A stretch of DNA of 64,000 nucleotides from Enterobacter ludwigii (GCA_023023105.1 CP083824.1:4278001-4342000); one strand, 5' to 3'. Positions 1-25,407 are shown, counted from the stretch's first letter. Notes: generated by a model from the sequence alone, not told the origin. Numbers and translations: made by a program.

Positions 1-21
1 CGTATGCGCTCGCGTGCATAA
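1..21 (+). CDS. def: Peptide deformylase, C-terminal end (partial)
   Basis: Only the last six codons (RMRSRA) and a TAA stop are inside the window. The call rests on position, directly upstream of fmt as in the conserved def-fmt operon, and on a basic ending like that of E. coli Def. The enzyme removes the N-formyl group from nascent proteins. It thereby undoes the modification whose donor tRNA is made by the next gene. Too little is visible to judge the protein itself. Confidence 0.55.
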   Translation, partial: RMRSRA

Positions 22-44
22 CACCCCGGGATACAAGGAATAAC

Positions 45-992
45 GTGTCTAAATCGCTACGTATTATCTTTGCAGGAACGCCTGATTTTGCAGCGCGTCA
101 TCTTGACGCGCTGTTGTCTTCTGATCACCAGATTGTGGGTGTATTTACTCAACCAGATCGTCCGGCTGGCCGCGGCAAAAAGTTGATGCCAAGCCCGGTA
201 AAAATGCTGGCAGAAGAGCATGGATTACCGGTATTCCAGCCAGCCTCCCTGCGTTCACCGGAAAATCAGCAACTTGTTGCTGACCTGAATGCCGACGTTA
301 TGGTGGTAGTGGCTTACGGTTTAATTCTGCCCAAAGCTGTGCTTGATATGCCTCGCCTGGGCTGTGTAAATGTGCACGGTTCTCTGCTGCCTCGCTGGCG
401 TGGCGCCGCGCCTATCCAGCGTTCTTTATGGGCAGGTGATGCAGAGACTGGCGTCACTATCATGAAGATGGACGTAGGTTTAGACACTGGCGACATGCTC
501 TATAAACTCGCCTGCCCGATTACCGCGGAAGACACCAGCGCAACGCTGTACGACAAGCTGGCGGACCTTGGCCCTCAGGGTCTCCTCGAGACGCTGCAAC
601 AGCTTGCGGATAATACGGCGCAACCTGAAGTTCAGGATGAAACGCTTGTTACCTATGCCGAAAAGCTAAGCAAAGAAGAAGCGCGGATCGACTGGTCCCT
701 GTCAGCTGCTCAACTCGAACGCTGCATTCGTGCGTTTAATCCATGGCCAATGAGCTGGATGGAGATCGATGAGCAGCCAGTGAAAGTCTGGAAAGCCTCG
801 GTCATTTGCGGCAATACCACGGCTGAACCCGGTACGATTATTGATGTCAGCAAGAACGGTATCCAGGTAGCGACCGCCCAAGGGATCTTGAATCTTGAAG
901 CACTGCAACCGGCCGGTAAGAAAGCCATGAGCGCTCAGGACCTGTTAAATTCCCGTCGCGAATGGTTTATCCCCGGCAAACGTCTTGCCTGA
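45..992 (+). CDS. fmt: Methionyl-tRNA formyltransferase
   Basis: Transfers a formyl group from 10-formyl-tetrahydrofolate to Met-tRNAfMet, giving the cytoplasmic initiator tRNA for translation. The 315-residue length is normal for the family. The N-terminal Rossmann-like catalytic domain starts with FAGTPDFA. The active-site segment [18 protein letters not shown] lies near residues 107-125, followed by the folate-site DVGLDTGDM. The C-terminal part is the tRNA-binding OB-like domain. The start is a GTG with AAGGA about 5 nt upstream. It begins 23 nt after the def stop and is almost certainly cotranscribed with it. A hairpin separates it from rsmB, so the downstream gene may be partly uncoupled. 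Confidence 0.98.
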   Translation: MSKSLRIIFAGTPDFAARHLDALLSSDHQIVGVFTQPDRPAGRGKKLMPSPVKMLAEEHGLPVFQPASLRSPENQQLVADLNADVMVVVAYGLILPKAVLDMPRLGCVNVHGSLLPRWRGAAPIQRSLWAGDAETGVTIMKMDVGLDTGDMLYKLACPITAEDTSATLYDKLADLGPQGLLETLQQLADNTAQPEVQDETLVTYAEKLSKEEARIDWSLSAAQLERCIRAFNPWPMSWMEIDEQPVKVWKASVICGNTTAEPGTIIDVSKNGIQVATAQGILNLEALQPAGKKAMSAQDLLNSRREWFIPGKRLA

Positions 993-1009
993 GAAAATTT
1001 ATCCTTAAG

Positions 1010-1037
1010 GCCCGGTGTTTCCGGGCATTTTTATTTT
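1010..1037 (+). terminator. Intrinsic terminator or attenuator between fmt and rsmB
   Basis: A six-base-pair GC stem (GCCCGG / CCGGGC, loop TGTTT) is followed by a T-rich tract. It ends only 8 nt before the rsmB start codon, so some readthrough is expected if rsmB is expressed from the def-fmt promoter. Stem and T-tract are seen directly; efficiency is unknown. Confidence 0.6.
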
Positions 1038-1044
1038 TACGGCT

Positions 1045-2331
1045 ATGAAAAAACAAAATCTACGCAGTATGGCGGCCCAGGCCGTTGAGCAGGTTATCGA
1101 GCAGGGCCAGTCTTTGAGTAACGTCCTGCCTCCGCTGCAACAAAAAGTCTCTGATAAAGACAAAGCCCTGCTTCAGGAGCTCTGCTTTGGCGTCCTGCGC
1201 ACACTCTCTCAGCTTGAGTGGTTGATCAATAAGTTGATGTCGCGGCCAATGACCGGCAAGCAACGCACCGTACATTATTTAATTATGGTAGGTTTCTATC
1301 AGCTTCTTCATACCCGTATTCCACCTCATGCCGCTCTGGCTGAGACAGTGGAAGGTGCTGTTGCGATCAAACGTCCCCAACTGAAAGGTCTGATCAACGG
1401 AGTACTGCGTCAGTTCCAGCGACAGCAGGAAGAGCTTCTTACTGAGTTTGCTCAAAGTGAAACACGTTTCCTGCACCCGGAATGGCTTCTTAATCGCCTG
1501 AAAAAAGCTTATCCGCAGCAGTGGCAGGACATTGCCGAAGCCAATAACCAGCGCCCACCAATGTGGTTGCGCGTGAATCGTAATCATCATTCTCGCGATG
1601 CCTGGCTGGCCTTGCTTGAAGAGGCTGGAATGAACGGCTTCACACATGACGCCTATCCTGATGCCGTACGTTTAGCATCGCCTGCACCAGTACATGCATT
1701 ACCCGGTTTTGACGAAGGCTGGGTAACTGTACAGGATGCCTCTGCCCAGGGTTGCATAACCTGGCTTGAACCACAAAATGGAGAGCAGATCCTCGATCTC
1801 TGCGCCGCGCCAGGCGGCAAAACCACGCATATTCTGGAAGTTGCGCCTCAGGCCAGCGTATTGGCAGTGGACGTTGATGAACAACGTCTTTCACGCGTCT
1901 ACGACAACCTGAAACGTCTGGGTATGAAGGCGCAGGTTAAGCAAGGTGATGGACGCAAACCCGCAGAATGGTGTGGCGAGACGAAATTTGATCGTATTTT
2001 GCTGGACGCCCCCTGCTCGGCAACCGGTGTTATTCGCCGTCATCCGGATATTAAGTGGCTGCGTCGTGACCGTGATATTAAGGAACTTGCCCAGCTGCAA
2101 TCCGACATTCTTGACGCCATTTGGCCACATCTTAAACCAGGCGGAACGCTGGTCTATGCAACCTGTTCCGTACTGCCGGAAGAAAACAGTCAGCAAATCG
2201 CGGCCTTCCTTAAACGAACTCCGGACGCTGCATTAAGAGATACGGGGACGCCTGAACGCCCCGGTCAGCAGAACCTGCCAGGTGCAGAAGAGGGTGATGG
2301 TTTCTTTTACGCTAAGCTAATCAAAGAGTGA
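1045..2331 (+). CDS. rsmB: 16S rRNA m5C967 methyltransferase RsmB
   Basis: S-adenosylmethionine-dependent methyltransferase that makes 5-methylcytosine at position 967 of 16S rRNA. I chose the ATG at 1045, giving 428 residues starting MKKQNLRSM as in E. coli. An in-frame upstream start at 1015 would run through the terminator hairpin. The N-terminal NusB-like RNA-binding domain spans about residues 1-140. The SAM-binding motif [15 protein letters not shown] is near residue 245. The two catalytic cysteines are in DAPCSATG and [10 protein letters not shown]. It follows fmt and precedes trkA, the conserved order def-fmt-rsmB-trkA. Confidence 0.98.
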   Translation: MKKQNLRSMAAQAVEQVIEQGQSLSNVLPPLQQKVSDKDKALLQELCFGVLRTLSQLEWLINKLMSRPMTGKQRTVHYLIMVGFYQLLHTRIPPHAALAETVEGAVAIKRPQLKGLINGVLRQFQRQQEELLTEFAQSETRFLHPEWLLNRLKKAYPQQWQDIAEANNQRPPMWLRVNRNHHSRDAWLALLEEAGMNGFTHDAYPDAVRLASPAPVHALPGFDEGWVTVQDASAQGCITWLEPQNGEQILDLCAAPGGKTTHILEVAPQASVLAVDVDEQRLSRVYDNLKRLGMKAQVKQGDGRKPAEWCGETKFDRILLDAPCSATGVIRRHPDIKWLRRDRDIKELAQLQSDILDAIWPHLKPGGTLVYATCSVLPEENSQQIAAFLKRTPDAALRDTGTPERPGQQNLPGAEEGDGFFYAKLIKE

Positions 2332-2353
2332 TGTTGAGAACAGGTCACGAGAT

Positions 2354-3730
2354 ATGAAAATTATCATTCTGGGTGCAGGACAGGTTGGTGGAACGCTGGC
2401 GGAAAACCTGGTTGGTGAAAACAATGACATCACTATTGTTGATACCAACGGCGATCGGCTGCGCGTGTTGCAGGACAAGTTTGACCTTCGTGTTGTGCAG
2501 GGTCACGGCTCGCATCCACGGGTCCTTCGTGAAGCGGGTGCCGATGATGCCGACATGCTGGTTGCTGTAACCAGCTCTGACGAAACCAATATGGTTGCTT
2601 GTCAGGTGGCTTACTCACTTTTCAACACACCAAACCGAATCGCGCGCATCCGTTCTCCTGACTATGTCCGCGATGCAGAGAAACTGTTTAATTCCGAAGC
2701 GGTCCCGATTGATCATCTCATCGCGCCAGAGCAACTGGTTATCGACAATATCTATCGCCTGATCGAATATCCTGGCGCACTGCAGGTGGTGAATTTTGCC
2801 GAAGGTAAAGTGAGTCTTGCAGTGGTTAAGGCCTATTACGGTGGGCCATTAATCGGCAATGCGCTCTCCACAATGCGTGAGCATATGCCGCACATTGATA
2901 CTCGTGTCGCAGCCATTTTCCGTCACGACAGACCGATTCGTCCGCAAGGCTCCACCATTGTCGAAGCCGGTGATGAGGTCTTCTTTATTGCGGCCTCTCA
3001 GCATATTCGCGCAGTAATGAGTGAGCTTCAGCGTCTCGAGAAGCCATATAAACGTATTATGTTGGTCGGTGGTGGCAATATCGGTGCTGGCCTGGCGCGT
3101 AGACTGGAAAAAGATTACAGCGTGAAATTGATCGAACGCGATCAGCAACGAGCTTCTGAACTGGCAGAAAAGTTGCAGAACACGATCGTATTTTATGGCG
3201 ATGCGTCGGATCAGGAACTACTGGCTGAAGAACATATTGATCAGGTTGATCTGTTTATTGCCGTCACCAACGACGATGAAGCAAATATCATGTCGGCCAT
3301 GCTCGCCAAACGAATGGGGGCAAAAAAGGTGATGGTGCTTATTCAGCGCCGGGCTTATGTTGACCTTGTTCAGGGGAGTGTCATTGATATCGCCATTTCG
3401 CCACAGCAAGCGACCATTTCCGCCCTCCTGAGCCATGTTCGCAAAGCGGATATTGTCGGCGTTTCATCTCTGCGTCGCGGTGTGGCAGAAGCCATTGAAG
3501 CCGTAGCTCATGGTGATGAAACCACATCACGCGTTGTGGGACGCGCCATTGATGAGATTAAACTTCCCCCGGGGACAATTATCGGGGCCGTAGTACGGGG
3601 GAATGATGTCATGATTGCCAATGATAATTTACGTATCGAGCAAGGGGACCACGTTATTATGTTCCTTACCGATAAAAAATTTATTACCGATGTCGAACGC
3701 CTGTTCCAGCCAAGTCCATTCTTCCTGTAA
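2354..3730 (+). CDS. trkA: Trk potassium uptake regulatory subunit TrkA
   Basis: Peripheral membrane NAD-binding subunit that gates the TrkH/TrkG potassium channels. The 458 residues form two tandem RCK units. Each has a Rossmann fold with a glycine motif ([15 protein letters not shown] at the N-terminus, [15 protein letters not shown] near residue 237) followed by a TrkA-C ligand-binding domain. This duplicated form is typical of enterobacteria. It starts 22 nt after rsmB and is probably the last gene of the def-fmt-rsmB-trkA transcript, since a strong hairpin follows it. The channel genes themselves are not in the window. Confidence 0.98.
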   Translation: MKIIILGAGQVGGTLAENLVGENNDITIVDTNGDRLRVLQDKFDLRVVQGHGSHPRVLREAGADDADMLVAVTSSDETNMVACQVAYSLFNTPNRIARIRSPDYVRDAEKLFNSEAVPIDHLIAPEQLVIDNIYRLIEYPGALQVVNFAEGKVSLAVVKAYYGGPLIGNALSTMREHMPHIDTRVAAIFRHDRPIRPQGSTIVEAGDEVFFIAASQHIRAVMSELQRLEKPYKRIMLVGGGNIGAGLARRLEKDYSVKLIERDQQRASELAEKLQNTIVFYGDASDQELLAEEHIDQVDLFIAVTNDDEANIMSAMLAKRMGAKKVMVLIQRRAYVDLVQGSVIDIAISPQQATISALLSHVRKADIVGVSSLRRGVAEAIEAVAHGDETTSRVVGRAIDEIKLPPGTIIGAVVRGNDVMIANDNLRIEQGDHVIMFLTDKKFITDVERLFQPSPFFL

Positions 3731-3734
3731 TCAT

Positions 3735-3760
3735 TCAGGTGCTCCTCAAAGAGCACCTGA
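3735..3760 (+). terminator. Hairpin after trkA
   Basis: A perfect 10-bp inverted repeat (TCAGGTGCTC / GAGCACCTGA, 6-nt loop) begins 4 nt after the trkA stop. No clear T-tract follows on the plus strand. It may therefore act as an mRNA-stabilising end or a weak terminator rather than a canonical one. Confidence 0.5.
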
Positions 3761-3876
3761 ACATAATCCCTCTATTTAACATGCCTTTTATTTTTCATAA
3801 CGATTATTTATCCCCAATGGCAAATAGCTAATCATTTGTTAAACTTATAATCGTCAGCTGGCACAAGGAGAGCATA

Positions 3877-4287
3877 ATGAGTTTTATTAAAGAGTTTCGC
3901 GAATTTGCGATGCGCGGGAATGTGGTGGATTTGGCAGTGGGTGTCATTATTGGTGCGGCGTTCGGTAAGATCGTCTCATCATTAGTTGCCGACATTATCA
4001 TGCCACCGTTGGGGTTATTAATCGGGGGCATTGATTTCAAACAATTTGCCGTCACGCTCCGGGATGCGCAGGGCGATGTCCCGGCGGTCGTAATGCATTA
4101 CGGTGTGTTCATTCAGAACATATTCGACTTCGTGATTGTGGCGTTTGCCATTTTTATGGCCATAAAGCTTATCAACAAGTTAAATCGTAAAAAAGAAGAG
4201 CCTGCAGCAGCACCAGCACCAACAAAAGAAGAAGTATTGCTGGCAGAAATTCGCGATCTGTTAAAAGAGCAGAATAATCGCTCTTGA
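3877..4287 (+). CDS. mscL: Large-conductance mechanosensitive channel MscL
   Basis: Homopentameric inner-membrane channel that opens under membrane tension to release solutes during hypo-osmotic shock. The 136 residues start with the amphipathic helix [17 protein letters not shown]1 follows ([21 protein letters not shown], about residues 16-36), then a periplasmic loop, TM2 (about residues 75-97) and a charged cytoplasmic helix rich in Lys and Glu. An AAGGAG site lies upstream of the ATG. Its stop codon abuts the stop of the convergent arfA gene at 4287/4288. That pairing is conserved in E. coli, where the arfA message has special 3' processing. Confidence 0.98.
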   Translation: MSFIKEFREFAMRGNVVDLAVGVIIGAAFGKIVSSLVADIIMPPLGLLIGGIDFKQFAVTLRDAQGDVPAVVMHYGVFIQNIFDFVIVAFAIFMAIKLINKLNRKKEEPAAAPAPTKEEVLLAEIRDLLKEQNNRS

Positions 4288-4503
4288 TCAGAAACTAAAA
4301 GCAAGAAGGCCAGTGGTAAAAAAGCGATCCGCTTGTTTGCCACTGGCCTCCCAGTTACCCCGTTTTGCATGCTTGTCTTTACGCAGATAACTACCTTTCC
4401 CTTTTTTACTTTTCTCGACGCGCTGTCTGAAGAGCGGGTCATGTAGTAAAGCTTCAATAGCGTTATCTTTAATTTGTCCCTTCGTATGCTGATAGCGGCT
4501 CAT
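4288..4503 (-). CDS. arfA: Alternative ribosome-rescue factor ArfA
   Basis: Recruits release factor 2 to ribosomes stalled on non-stop mRNA when tmRNA rescue is insufficient. The N-terminus [18 protein letters not shown] and the basic middle part match E. coli ArfA, with 71 residues in this reading. I chose the second of two adjacent ATGs (4503): it fits the E. coli start and gives better spacing to the AGGAG site. The last 20 or so codons overlap a long hairpin. In E. coli the equivalent structure truncates the mRNA, so the made protein is shorter and unstable unless tmRNA fails. The C-terminal hydrophobic tail visible here ([11 protein letters not shown]) is the part lost in the active form. 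Confidence 0.95.
   Translation of the reverse strand: MSRYQHTKGQIKDNAIEALLHDPLFRQRVEKSKKGKGSYLRKDKHAKRGNWEASGKQADRFFTTGLLAFSF
4307..4349 (-). promoter_or_regulatory. Hairpin inside the 3' end of arfA
   Basis: Inverted repeat of 10 bp (AGGCCAGTGG / CCACTGGCCT) enclosing a second 5-bp stem (AAGCG / CGCTT). It lies wholly within the arfA coding sequence, ahead of its stop codon. In E. coli the corresponding structure is cut by RNase III or terminates transcription, making a non-stop message that keeps ArfA low while tmRNA works. On the minus strand the stem is followed by TTCTTGCTTTTA, a weak U-rich tract. The structure is seen; the function here is inferred from the ortholog. Confidence 0.75.
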
Positions 4504-4560
4504 CATTTCTCCTGAGCATGGTTTATGTCGACGGAAGTCTAGACCCGGGCGGACAAAAAA

Positions 4561-4986
4561 TCAACTGCCCTCCATTTCTCCACTGGCCCCCTGTTCAAGG
4601 GCTTCCAGAATTGAACAATAGATACTGCTGTGCGCCGTACCACAGCAGGCGTCATTCAGCCTTTGTAAAGAACGCTGCATAGTCTGCAACTCCTGAATGC
4701 GCGCTTCAACCTCATCCAGGCGGGCCTGAACAATACTCTTCGACTCCTGGCAGGTATGATGTTCCGGATCAATACGGATCGATAATAACTCGCGGATCGA
4801 ATCCAGTGTGAAACCAAGCTGACGCGCATAACGAATAAAGCGCAGACGTTGTAGATCGTTATCGGTATAAAGGCGAAAACCGCCTTCAGTGCGTACTTCA
4901 TGATCAATCATCTGCTGCTTTTCATAGTATCGGATGGTATCCGGCGTTACGTTCGCGAGCTTTGCAAGTTCACCGATACGGTACAT
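4561..4986 (-). CDS. zntR: Zinc-responsive MerR-family regulator ZntR
   Basis: Cytoplasmic transcription activator of the zinc exporter gene zntA. The 141 residues hold an N-terminal winged-helix domain (MYRIGELAKLANVTPDTIRY), a long dimerisation helix and a C-terminal metal-binding loop. The zinc ligands of E. coli ZntR are all present at the same numbers: Cys79, Cys114, Cys115, His119 and Cys124. It begins 2 nt after the yhdN stop, so the two are translated from one message. zntA is not in the window, as in E. coli, where it lies elsewhere. Confidence 0.97.
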   Translation of the reverse strand: MYRIGELAKLANVTPDTIRYYEKQQMIDHEVRTEGGFRLYTDNDLQRLRFIRYARQLGFTLDSIRELLSIRIDPEHHTCQESKSIVQARLDEVEARIQELQTMQRSLQRLNDACCGTAHSSIYCSILEALEQGASGEMEGS

Positions 4987-4988
4987 AA

Positions 4989-5357
4989 CTATTCCTCGTT
5001 TATTTTATGCATCAATCTTTCGCCGTATTCACCGCGCAGAAAGTCAGTATTCATTCCAGCCTGGCGAAGCTTGAGTTCAATCAGGGCGAGCCGACGGGAA
5101 AGTTCAGAATGTCGAGGATCGTCCTGACGGATACCTCTGAGTAGATCAGCAAGCTCAACCGCCTCCCTGCGCTGTTCGAGTTCAGGAGGAAGACAACCTG
5201 CATTTTTCAGTAATCGGTATCCTGCACGTAATTCTGGCGCGATGTGCGAATCGTCTTCCAGCACAAGGGGAGCGCCACTTCCTGGAAGATCATCAAATTC
5301 ACCTTTTTTTTGGGCATCGCGAATATGGCGTTCTGCCCACTGATCGAGCAACCACAT
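4989..5357 (-). CDS. yhdN: DUF1992 family protein YhdN
   Basis: Small soluble protein of 122 residues, ortholog of E. coli YhdN. The family is related to the J-domain-adjacent region of eukaryotic DNAJC28-like proteins. The typical segment WAERHIRDAQKKGEFDDLPG is at the N-terminus, followed by GAPLVLEDDS and an Arg/Leu-rich helical C-terminus. No catalytic motif, signal peptide or membrane segment is visible. It sits upstream of zntR with a 2-nt gap, a linkage that is conserved, but no function is established. Its promoter lies in the short gap before the rplQ terminator. Confidence 0.9.
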   Translation of the reverse strand: MWLLDQWAERHIRDAQKKGEFDDLPGSGAPLVLEDDSHIAPELRAGYRLLKNAGCLPPELEQRREAVELADLLRGIRQDDPRHSELSRRLALIELKLRQAGMNTDFLRGEYGERLMHKINEE

Positions 5358-5424
5358 TATCAGCTCCAGAGAAAGAACAGATTTGATACAAACATTGTAG
5401 AGAAGTTGGGGATCTACCGGATAT

Positions 5425-5452
5425 AAAAAAACCCGCCGAGGCGGGTTTTTTT
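5425..5452 (-). terminator. Terminator of the alpha operon
   Basis: Near-perfect hairpin with stem AACCCGC / GCGGGTT-like core flanked by seven A on one side and seven T on the other. It ends 14 nt past the rplQ stop. The T-tract on the minus strand terminates the ribosomal operon. The symmetric A/T flanks would also allow termination on the plus strand. Confidence 0.92.
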
Positions 5453-5465
5453 ACGTTACTGCAGA

Positions 5466-5873
<408 letters not shown>

Positions 5874-5889
5874 TTAACCTGTGATCCGG

Positions 5890-6879
5890 TTACTCGTCAG
5901 CAATACTAGCTGGTGGCCAGTTTTCCAGGCGCATGCCCAGAGACAAACCACGTGAAGCCAGCACGTCTTTAATCTCAGTAAGAGATTTTTTACCCAGGTT
6001 CGGCGTTTTCAGCAACTCAACCTCGGTACGCTGTACCAGATCACCGATATAGTGGATAGCTTCTGCCTTGAGGCAGTTAGCAGAGCGGACAGTCAATTCG
6101 AGATCGTCAACAGGGCGCAGCAGGATCGGATCGAATTCTGGTTTCTCTTCTTTCACTTCCGGCTGACGTACATCACGTAAGTCAACGAAAGCTTCCAGTT
6201 GTTCTGCCAGGATGGTTGCCGCACGACGAATCGCCTCTTCAGGATCGATTGTGCCGTTGGTTTCCATTTCGATGACCAGCTTGTCCAGGTCGGTACGCTG
6301 TTCTACACGCGCTGCTTCAACATTGTAGGCAATACGCTCTACAGGGCTGTAGCATGCGTCGACCAGCAGACGGCCGATTGGGCGCTCATCTTCTTCCGAA
6401 TGAATTCGGGCAGAAGCCGGCACATAACCACGACCGCGCTGAACTTTGATACGCATGCTAATCGCTGCGTTCTCATCGGTCAGGTGGCAGATCACGTGCT
6501 GCGGCTTGACGATTTCAACATCACCGTCGTGGGTGATGTCGGCTGCAGTCACAGGGCCAATGCCAGATTTATTCAGAGTAAGAATAACTTCATCTTTACC
6601 CTGAACTCTCACCGCCAGCCCTTTCAGGTTGAGCAGGATTTCAAGGATATCTTCCTGAACGCCTTCTTTGGTGCTGTACTCATGAAGTACACCATCAATC
6701 TCAACCTCGGTCACCGCGCAACCCGGCATCGATGAGAGCAGAATACGGCGCAGTGCGTTACCCAGAGTATGGCCAAAGCCACGCTCTAAAGGCTCAAGGG
6801 TCACCTTGGCGTGCGTCGAACTCACTTGCTCGATATCTACCAGGCGCGGTTTTAGAAACTCTGTCACAGAACCCTGCAT
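5890..6879 (-). CDS. rpoA: RNA polymerase alpha subunit
   Basis: Scaffold of RNA polymerase assembly and contact point for upstream promoter elements and activators. The 329 residues comprise the N-terminal dimerisation domain (about 1-235), a flexible linker and the C-terminal DNA-binding domain (about 250-329). The latter carries the UP-element and activator-binding surfaces, including [20 protein letters not shown] and [11 protein letters not shown]. The start is an ATG 25 nt after rpsD. Placement within the ribosomal alpha operon couples polymerase and ribosome synthesis. No deviation from the family was noticed. Confidence 0.99.
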
Positions 6880-6904
6880 TGTGTCCTCTCTTTGGTACTA
6901 AGCT

Positions 6905-7528
<624 letters not shown>

Positions 7529-7557
7529 CTATCTCCAACTAACCTAAAAAACGAGCG

Positions 7558-7950
<393 letters not shown>

Positions 7951-7963
7951 TCAATCACCCCGA

Positions 7964-8412
<449 letters not shown>

Positions 8413-8419
8413 GCTGGCT

Positions 8420-8448
8420 AATCTAGCCAGCTCAACCCAACTTTGCAA
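8420..8448 (-). promoter_or_regulatory. Alpha-operon promoter
   Basis: On the minus strand TTGCAA (8448-8443) and TAGATT (8425-8420) are separated by exactly 17 nt. They lie within the rpmJ-rpsM gap, with a predicted start near 8413. The minus-10 element overlaps an 8-bp inverted repeat (GCTGGCTA / TAGCCAGC, 8413-8431) followed by TCTTTTG. This repeat may act as a weak terminator for transcripts arriving from the spc operon. Confidence 0.6.
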
Positions 8449-8466
8449 GAAAAATATGCGAAATAA

Positions 8467-9946
<1,480 letters not shown>

Positions 9947-9953
9947 CTGCTAC

Positions 9954-11087
<1,134 letters not shown>

Positions 11088-11092
11088 CTACC

Positions 11093-12400
<1,308 letters not shown>

Positions 12401-12424
12401 TTACTCCCGTGATTCAATTGGTAA

Positions 12425-12730
<306 letters not shown>

Positions 12731-12744
12731 TCAGTAACCCTACC

Positions 12745-14007
<1,263 letters not shown>

Positions 14008-14075
14008 CTAATGTCAACTACTACCTGAGACTCTAAAATCAGAGCCGTTAAAAAGCCCCATATCGAGGGCGCGGC

Positions 14076-14104
14076 ATTATAACACCGCTTCTGCAATATG
14101 GGTA
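14076..14104 (-). promoter_or_regulatory. spc operon promoter
   Basis: A consensus minus-10 TATAAT (14081-14076 on the minus strand) lies in GTGTTATAATGCCG, closely matching the E. coli spc promoter. The minus-35 region around TACCCAT is weak by consensus, as in E. coli. It stands immediately behind the S10 terminator, so the two operons are separated by only about 165 nt. Confidence 0.8.
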
Positions 14105-14105
14105 G

Positions 14106-14138
14106 AAAAAATAAACGGCTCATCGCTGAGCCGTTTAT
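14106..14138 (-). terminator. Terminator of the S10 operon
   Basis: Perfect 12-bp stem ATAAACGGCTCA / TGAGCCGTTTAT with a TCGC loop. On the minus strand it is followed by TTTTTCTACC. It lies 23 nt after the rpsQ stop and just upstream of the spc promoter. Confidence 0.92.
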
Positions 14139-14161
14139 TCGTATTGAGAATGCGTACTGTA

Positions 14162-16090
<1,929 letters not shown>

Positions 16091-16095
16091 CTACC

Positions 16096-16377
<282 letters not shown>

Positions 16378-16390
16378 TTATCCTCTAAAA

Positions 16391-18786
<2,396 letters not shown>

Positions 18787-18806
18787 TCAATCGCTCGATG
18801 ACCTGA

Positions 18807-19287
<481 letters not shown>

Positions 19288-19293
19288 CCGCGC

Positions 19294-19321
19294 ATTATAC
19301 GTAAATCTGGGCAAGACGCAA
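19294..19321 (-). promoter_or_regulatory. S10 operon promoter
   Basis: Minus-10 TATAAT (19299-19294) and minus-35 TTGCGT (19321-19316), 16 nt apart on the minus strand. They are followed by a GC-rich start region CGCGGGC. They are the only good promoter elements upstream of rpsJ, and they place the start about 170 nt before the gene, as expected for an attenuated leader. Confidence 0.8.
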
Positions 19322-19498
19322 GTGTCGTTTAGAAATTAAGCGCCAAAGACGCAGCTTGCGTAAGGGCGCGCAACTTTTTATGCAATGTATTCCTTGTCGA
19401 ATCTTTGTCTGGACCCGCTACGCAATTGCTGCTTTTGTGTATTGCCGGTTAAGCAGGTTACAACGAGTATGCGCTCAAACCCCTTTGAGGCCTTTTCG

Positions 19499-19972
19499 AT
19501 GTTAACCACCCTCACCTTTTTGCTGATCTATTCTTCGCTGACTGCCTTTCTTGTTCATGCTGATATTCGCTACGGACTGCTTCCCGATAAATTTCTCTGT
19601 CCGCTGCTATGGGTAGGCCTGCTCTTTCAGCTTTGTATCCATCCTGATTTTTTGGCGAGTGCGGTGATGGGGGCAATGGCAGGATATTTTGGCTTTGCCG
19701 TTATTTACTGGGGCTATCGATTTATCTGCCGGCGTGAAGGGATGGGATATGGCGATGTTAAATACCTGTCTGCGCTTGGCGCCTGGCATGGTTGGTGCGT
19801 GCTGCCAACCCTGGCATTACTCGCTGCGCTTATGGCATTACTTAGCATTCTTGTTTTTTCATTACTCACCTCTGATAAAGAGGCAATAAAAAACCCGCTG
19901 CCTTTTGGGCCATTTCTGGCAGCTGCGGGTTTATGCGTTGGCTGGAAGACGCTGGTTACTCTTCCACTTTAA
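19499..19972 (+). CDS. gspO: Short type IV prepilin peptidase (GspO-like), peptidase half only
   Basis: Inner-membrane aspartate protease of the prepilin peptidase family (A24). The two catalytic Asp motifs are visible: [12 protein letters not shown] near residue 21 and EGMGYGDVK near residue 82, with about four to five hydrophobic segments. The ATG at 19499 has GAGG about 9 nt upstream and gives 157 residues; ATGs at 19469 and 19385 are alternatives. E. coli GspO is about 225 residues. This protein lacks the N-terminal part and has no four-Cys N-methyltransferase domain. The gspA-N genes that stand between rpsJ and gspO in E. coli K-12 are absent, so its substrates are unknown. The hof genes near 58-60 kb suggest pilin-like proteins elsewhere. 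Its 3' end overlaps bfr by 17 nt. Confidence 0.85.
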   Translation: MLTTLTFLLIYSSLTAFLVHADIRYGLLPDKFLCPLLWVGLLFQLCIHPDFLASAVMGAMAGYFGFAVIYWGYRFICRREGMGYGDVKYLSALGAWHGWCVLPTLALLAALMALLSILVFSLLTSDKEAIKNPLPFGPFLAAAGLCVGWKTLVTLPL

Positions 19973-20432
19973 TCTGCGACTGAAGGTAGTTTTGCAGGCC
20001 AATCTTAGCGATGAGATCCAGCTCAGTTTCCAGCCAGTCAATATGACCCTCTTCGTCGGCCAGGATCTGGATCATCATGTCGCGGCTGACGTAATCATGG
20101 ACACTATCCGCATAGGCAATAGCTTCACGGAGATCTTTGGCGCCTTCAAGTTCGAGCCTGAGGTCAGAACGCAGCATCTCTTCGACATCTTCTCCGATGC
20201 CCAGCTTTCCGAGATCCTGCAGGTTTGGAATGCCTTCAAGGAATAAAATACGCTCGATATATTTATCAGCGTGTTTCATCTCATCAATAGATTCATGGTA
20301 CTCAACGTCGTTTAGACGTTTAAGTCCCCAGTTTTTAAACATTCTCGCGTGAAGAAAGTACTGGTTGATTGCGACAAGCTCATTTCCCAATAATTTATTG
20401 AGATAACTTATGATTTTAACATCACCTTTCAT
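19956..20432 (-). CDS. bfr: Bacterioferritin
   Basis: Heme-containing iron-storage protein forming a 24-subunit shell. The 158 residues begin [20 protein letters not shown]. The diiron ligands are recognisable (Glu18 in NELVAINQY, Glu51 and His54 in [12 protein letters not shown], and the C-terminal [11 protein letters not shown]). The axial heme ligand Met52 is the Met of ESIDEMKHA. It is encoded just after bfd, whose product helps release the stored iron. The 3' end overlaps the convergent gspO. Confidence 0.98.
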   Translation of the reverse strand: MKGDVKIISYLNKLLGNELVAINQYFLHARMFKNWGLKRLNDVEYHESIDEMKHADKYIERILFLEGIPNLQDLGKLGIGEDVEEMLRSDLRLELEGAKDLREAIAYADSVHDYVSRDMMIQILADEEGHIDWLETELDLIAKIGLQNYLQSQIKVEE

Positions 20433-20504
20433 TATATAGTCCCTCCGCTTCCACTCATTGAAGCGTAGATCGGGCTACAGGGATGTCAAAAAAAAGATGG
20501 GCGC

Positions 20505-20699
20505 TTACGCGATCTCTTTGTATTCCGGGATCTGCATCAATTCGTCCTGCATGATCTCTCGCGCAGCACGTACACATTTACCACATTGATTTCCCACCGG
20601 AACAAATTTGCGTAGCTGCTGAAATGACTGAGGCTGAAACTGGCGAACGGCCTGACGTATTTTCTTGTCGCTTACACCATTACATAAACAAACGTACAT
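20505..20699 (-). CDS. bfd: Bacterioferritin-associated ferredoxin
   Basis: Small [2Fe-2S] protein that binds bacterioferritin and passes electrons in to mobilise iron under limitation. The 64 residues contain four cysteines in the BFD pattern, CLCNG at the N-terminus and NQCGKCV near residue 38. It lies 72 nt upstream of bfr. A Fur-box-like sequence precedes it, consistent with induction by iron starvation. Confidence 0.97.
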   Translation of the reverse strand: MYVCLCNGVSDKKIRQAVRQFQPQSFQQLRKFVPVGNQCGKCVRAAREIMQDELMQIPEYKEIA

Positions 20700-20735
20700 A
20701 GAGACTCCCGTTCAAATTATGCGCAAAGTGTAAGT

Positions 20736-20754
20736 GAGAATGGTTATGATTACA
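20736..20754 (+). promoter_or_regulatory. Putative Fur box upstream of bfd
   Basis: The sequence GAGAATGGTTATGATTAC resembles the 19-bp Fur consensus (about 14 matching positions by eye) and lies 37 nt before the bfd ATG. bfd is a known Fur-regulated gene in E. coli. Binding is inferred only. Confidence 0.55.
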
Positions 20755-20833
20755 ATAGCACAAACGCCACAATACGGGGCGGGAGCAGGCAAAAAATGCG
20801 AAATTTTGTGACAGTGCTTGAGTGGCAGAAAAC

Positions 20834-20861
20834 AAAAAAGGACGCCGAAGCGTCCTTTTTT
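20834..20861 (-). terminator. Terminator of the str operon
   Basis: Perfect 12-bp stem AAAAAAGGACGC / GCGTCCTTTTTT with a CGAA loop, ending 17 nt after the tufA stop. The minus strand carries the T-tract. It closes the rpsL-rpsG-fusA-tufA operon. Confidence 0.93.
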
Positions 20862-20877
20862 ATTCGGGGATAATTAA

Positions 20878-24273
<3,396 letters not shown>

Positions 24274-24341
24274 TCAGTTAAGTTACCCAGAGCGGGCGGC
24301 TTCTCTGAAGCGCCCGCCTGGTGACTAATACTCCGAAGGGA

Positions 24342-24827
<486 letters not shown>

Positions 24828-24908
24828 TTAATTCAGGATTGTCCAAAACTCAAAGAGTTTAGTGTGACATTAAGATAAATCAGTTTGGCCTTACTTAACG
24901 GAGAACCA

Positions 24909-25386
<478 letters not shown>

Positions 25387-25407
25387 GAAATATACAGCGA
25401 TCTCAAA

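Noticed and set aside
1015..1044. Extended N-terminus for rsmB ([10 protein letters not shown])
   Set aside because: The extension is encoded by the terminator hairpin and T-tract after fmt. The downstream ATG at 1045 gives the conserved start.
4527..4549. SalI, XbaI and SmaI recognition sequences within 23 nt upstream of arfA, resembling a cloning polylinker
   Set aside because: The flanking genes are continuous native sequence with the normal arfA-zntR order, and no vector sequence is seen. A chance cluster in a palindromic promoter region is more likely.
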